A stretch of DNA of 64,000 nt, taken from contig CAXKWD010000002.1 in the NCBI GenBank assembly GCA_964059195.1, forward strand, positions 51,548,923 to 51,612,922. The letters run 5' to 3'. The translations under genes were made by a program, and so were the position numbers. The notes beneath the pieces were generated by a model. It saw only the letters and a list, made by a program, of their open reading frames with translations. It ran no database searches and was not told the DNA's origin. This document shows positions 62,606 to 64,000 of the stretch, in pieces. Each line of letters begins with the position of its first letter. The stretch's first letter is position 1. The DNA comes from Ectobius pallidus (lineage: Eukaryota; Arthropoda; Insecta; Blattodea; Ectobiidae).

Positions 62606-64000
62606 TTGCAATATGGACTCTTGTTCTACATCAGAATGTTAAGTGAGAAAGATGTATTGTCCACGCTCGAAGTAAAGAATGCTTCGTGTGCGCATTAATC
62701 CGATTTTATTTGGGTTATGTATCTTCGGGGAAGCGATGCTTTGTGGCAACGACATTATCTTCATTTTTACAACCAATTTACACGAAGTGAACGTGATACA
62801 TAATACATTATACTAAGAGACTAACTTTTATTTGAGCAGAGGAAGATTTTTTGTTTTCATATACAAATGTAATAAATAAACACCAAGTAAAACAGTTTGT
62901 AATTTATTTAACAAACAAAATAAAATAAGTTTGCCTGCACTATGCCATGCAATATCCTCCAACCAATATTTTAAACAAAGAAGACGGGAAAAAACCAATA
63001 AAAACTCTGACCACAATGCAGCATAAAATATATCAGTATTACAACAACGTCCTAGAAATTTCCAAACCACAAAACATTACCCAAACCACTTCCTCGTAAT
63101 TTGAACTCAGTGGGCATGTAGAGAACTATCATATTCCATGCTCTCATCAAACAGTCAAAAAAACAGTTAAAGGTAATGGAACTCTTAGGAGTATACCACA
63201 ATTGCACTGCATTACAAGTATCAAACTGTCCATAAAATGATGTGTATTGGGCTCTGATACATATAGATGCAACTACAATATCCTTTCCCAACTTCAGCGA
63301 TGTTACGGGTACCAGGTTTAATAAGGATCAACGATGTATCAATGTTGAGAAGTGACATAAAATGTAAGGTTACATGTTTATTTATTTTCCTGGTTCAGAA
63401 GAATAATATTGGAAAATTTTGTGTTAAAACATTCACATGCTTCCTCTAGTCTCTGCATTATTTGCTATATCTGTTGCATTAGTTATTAGTTCCCTGCTCA
63501 TCATATATTATAATTTCCACTTCTTACAAATCCATACAATAATTATTATACAACTCGAATACTCCCGCCGAAAACTACCAACCTGTTCGTAAAGTAAACA
63601 GTAATCAGGAGCTAATCATAAAATCTTCACGACGTAATCGGTTTTAATCGATCTTTTCCACATGTGACATTAAAAAACGTGCCCCTACTTTCGAGTCACT
63701 ATCGAAAGATGGGAAGTGAATTACGATGTAAGGTGGTGAACATGTTATAAAAAATGTGTAACAAACTTGTTCCGTGATAAACGTTGCCAGTAAAATCACT
63801 GTTTCAACAAAACTTATACTTAATTTCTGGACACTCTGTACAAGGTACTGAATGCCGAACTTTCATCTCATTTAAGAGATTAATATAAATTTCTGAAAAC
63901 GGAAAGAAATTATAAAAATAAGATCCGAATTTTCGAAAACATTTAAAACTGCAAGGGTACTTTATTTTCCAGTATTTCACCTGGTAACTACTTAAACAAA
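62606..64000. other. AT-rich non-coding stretch to the window end
   Basis: Several short minus-strand ORFs without domains. No repeat ends or exons recognised. Confidence 0.4.

Noticed and set aside
1..64000. CRISPR array, operons or bacterial regulatory sites
   Set aside because: No regularly spaced direct repeats with unique spacers, and gene structure is eukaryotic.

Overview
This window looks like a stretch of a large, AT-rich, repeat-dense arthropod genome, most likely an insect. The reasons are interrupted coding sequence with GT/AG splice sites, one exon closely matching insect centaurin-gamma/AGAP, tRNA-derived SINEs with 10-14 bp target duplications, and many DNA transposons. A cockroach-like source is my guess from the overall style and is not shown by the sequence. 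There are no operons, ribosome binding sites or CRISPR arrays. Host coding sequence is scarce: one confident exon (14468-14700, minus strand) of a centaurin-gamma/AGAP-type GTPase gene. I see no adjoining exons, so much of the window may be its introns or upstream DNA.

Layout. 1-14.4 kb: AT-rich DNA with a degraded hAT element, a 1.04 kb insertion of tandem and inverted tRNA-like units with an 11 bp target duplication (3119-4161), a small hAT MITE, a two-copy ~317 bp duplication, a 506 bp MITE with ~62 bp TIRs, a 589 bp Helitron, a mariner-like remnant and two LINE fragments. 14.4-34 kb: the AGAP exon, three SINE families (here called A, B and C), two related hAT elements, and a 459 bp foldback next to a SINE. 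34-42 kb: two hAT elements 64 bp apart, a 1.03 kb Helitron, a LINE tail and microsatellites. 42.4-48 kb: a young-looking LTR retrotransposon with repeats that look identical, a single 862-877 codon Gag-like ORF and no pol. 48-64 kb: MITEs, a 4.5 kb hAT element carrying another hAT and a Helitron with internal tandem repeats, a Harbinger-like transposase exon, a Tigger-like element and satellite-like blocks.

The parts most worth a second look are the gag-only LTR element, whose LTR/internal junction sits inside a tandem repeat of primer-binding-site-like motifs; the tRNA-like palindromic array; the concatemer-like Helitron; the shared ATTAT-type target sites of several hAT families; and the over-represented palindrome TAGGCCTA. 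Family assignments are from sequence reading and memory, without database searches. All coordinates were read by eye and could be off by a base or two.
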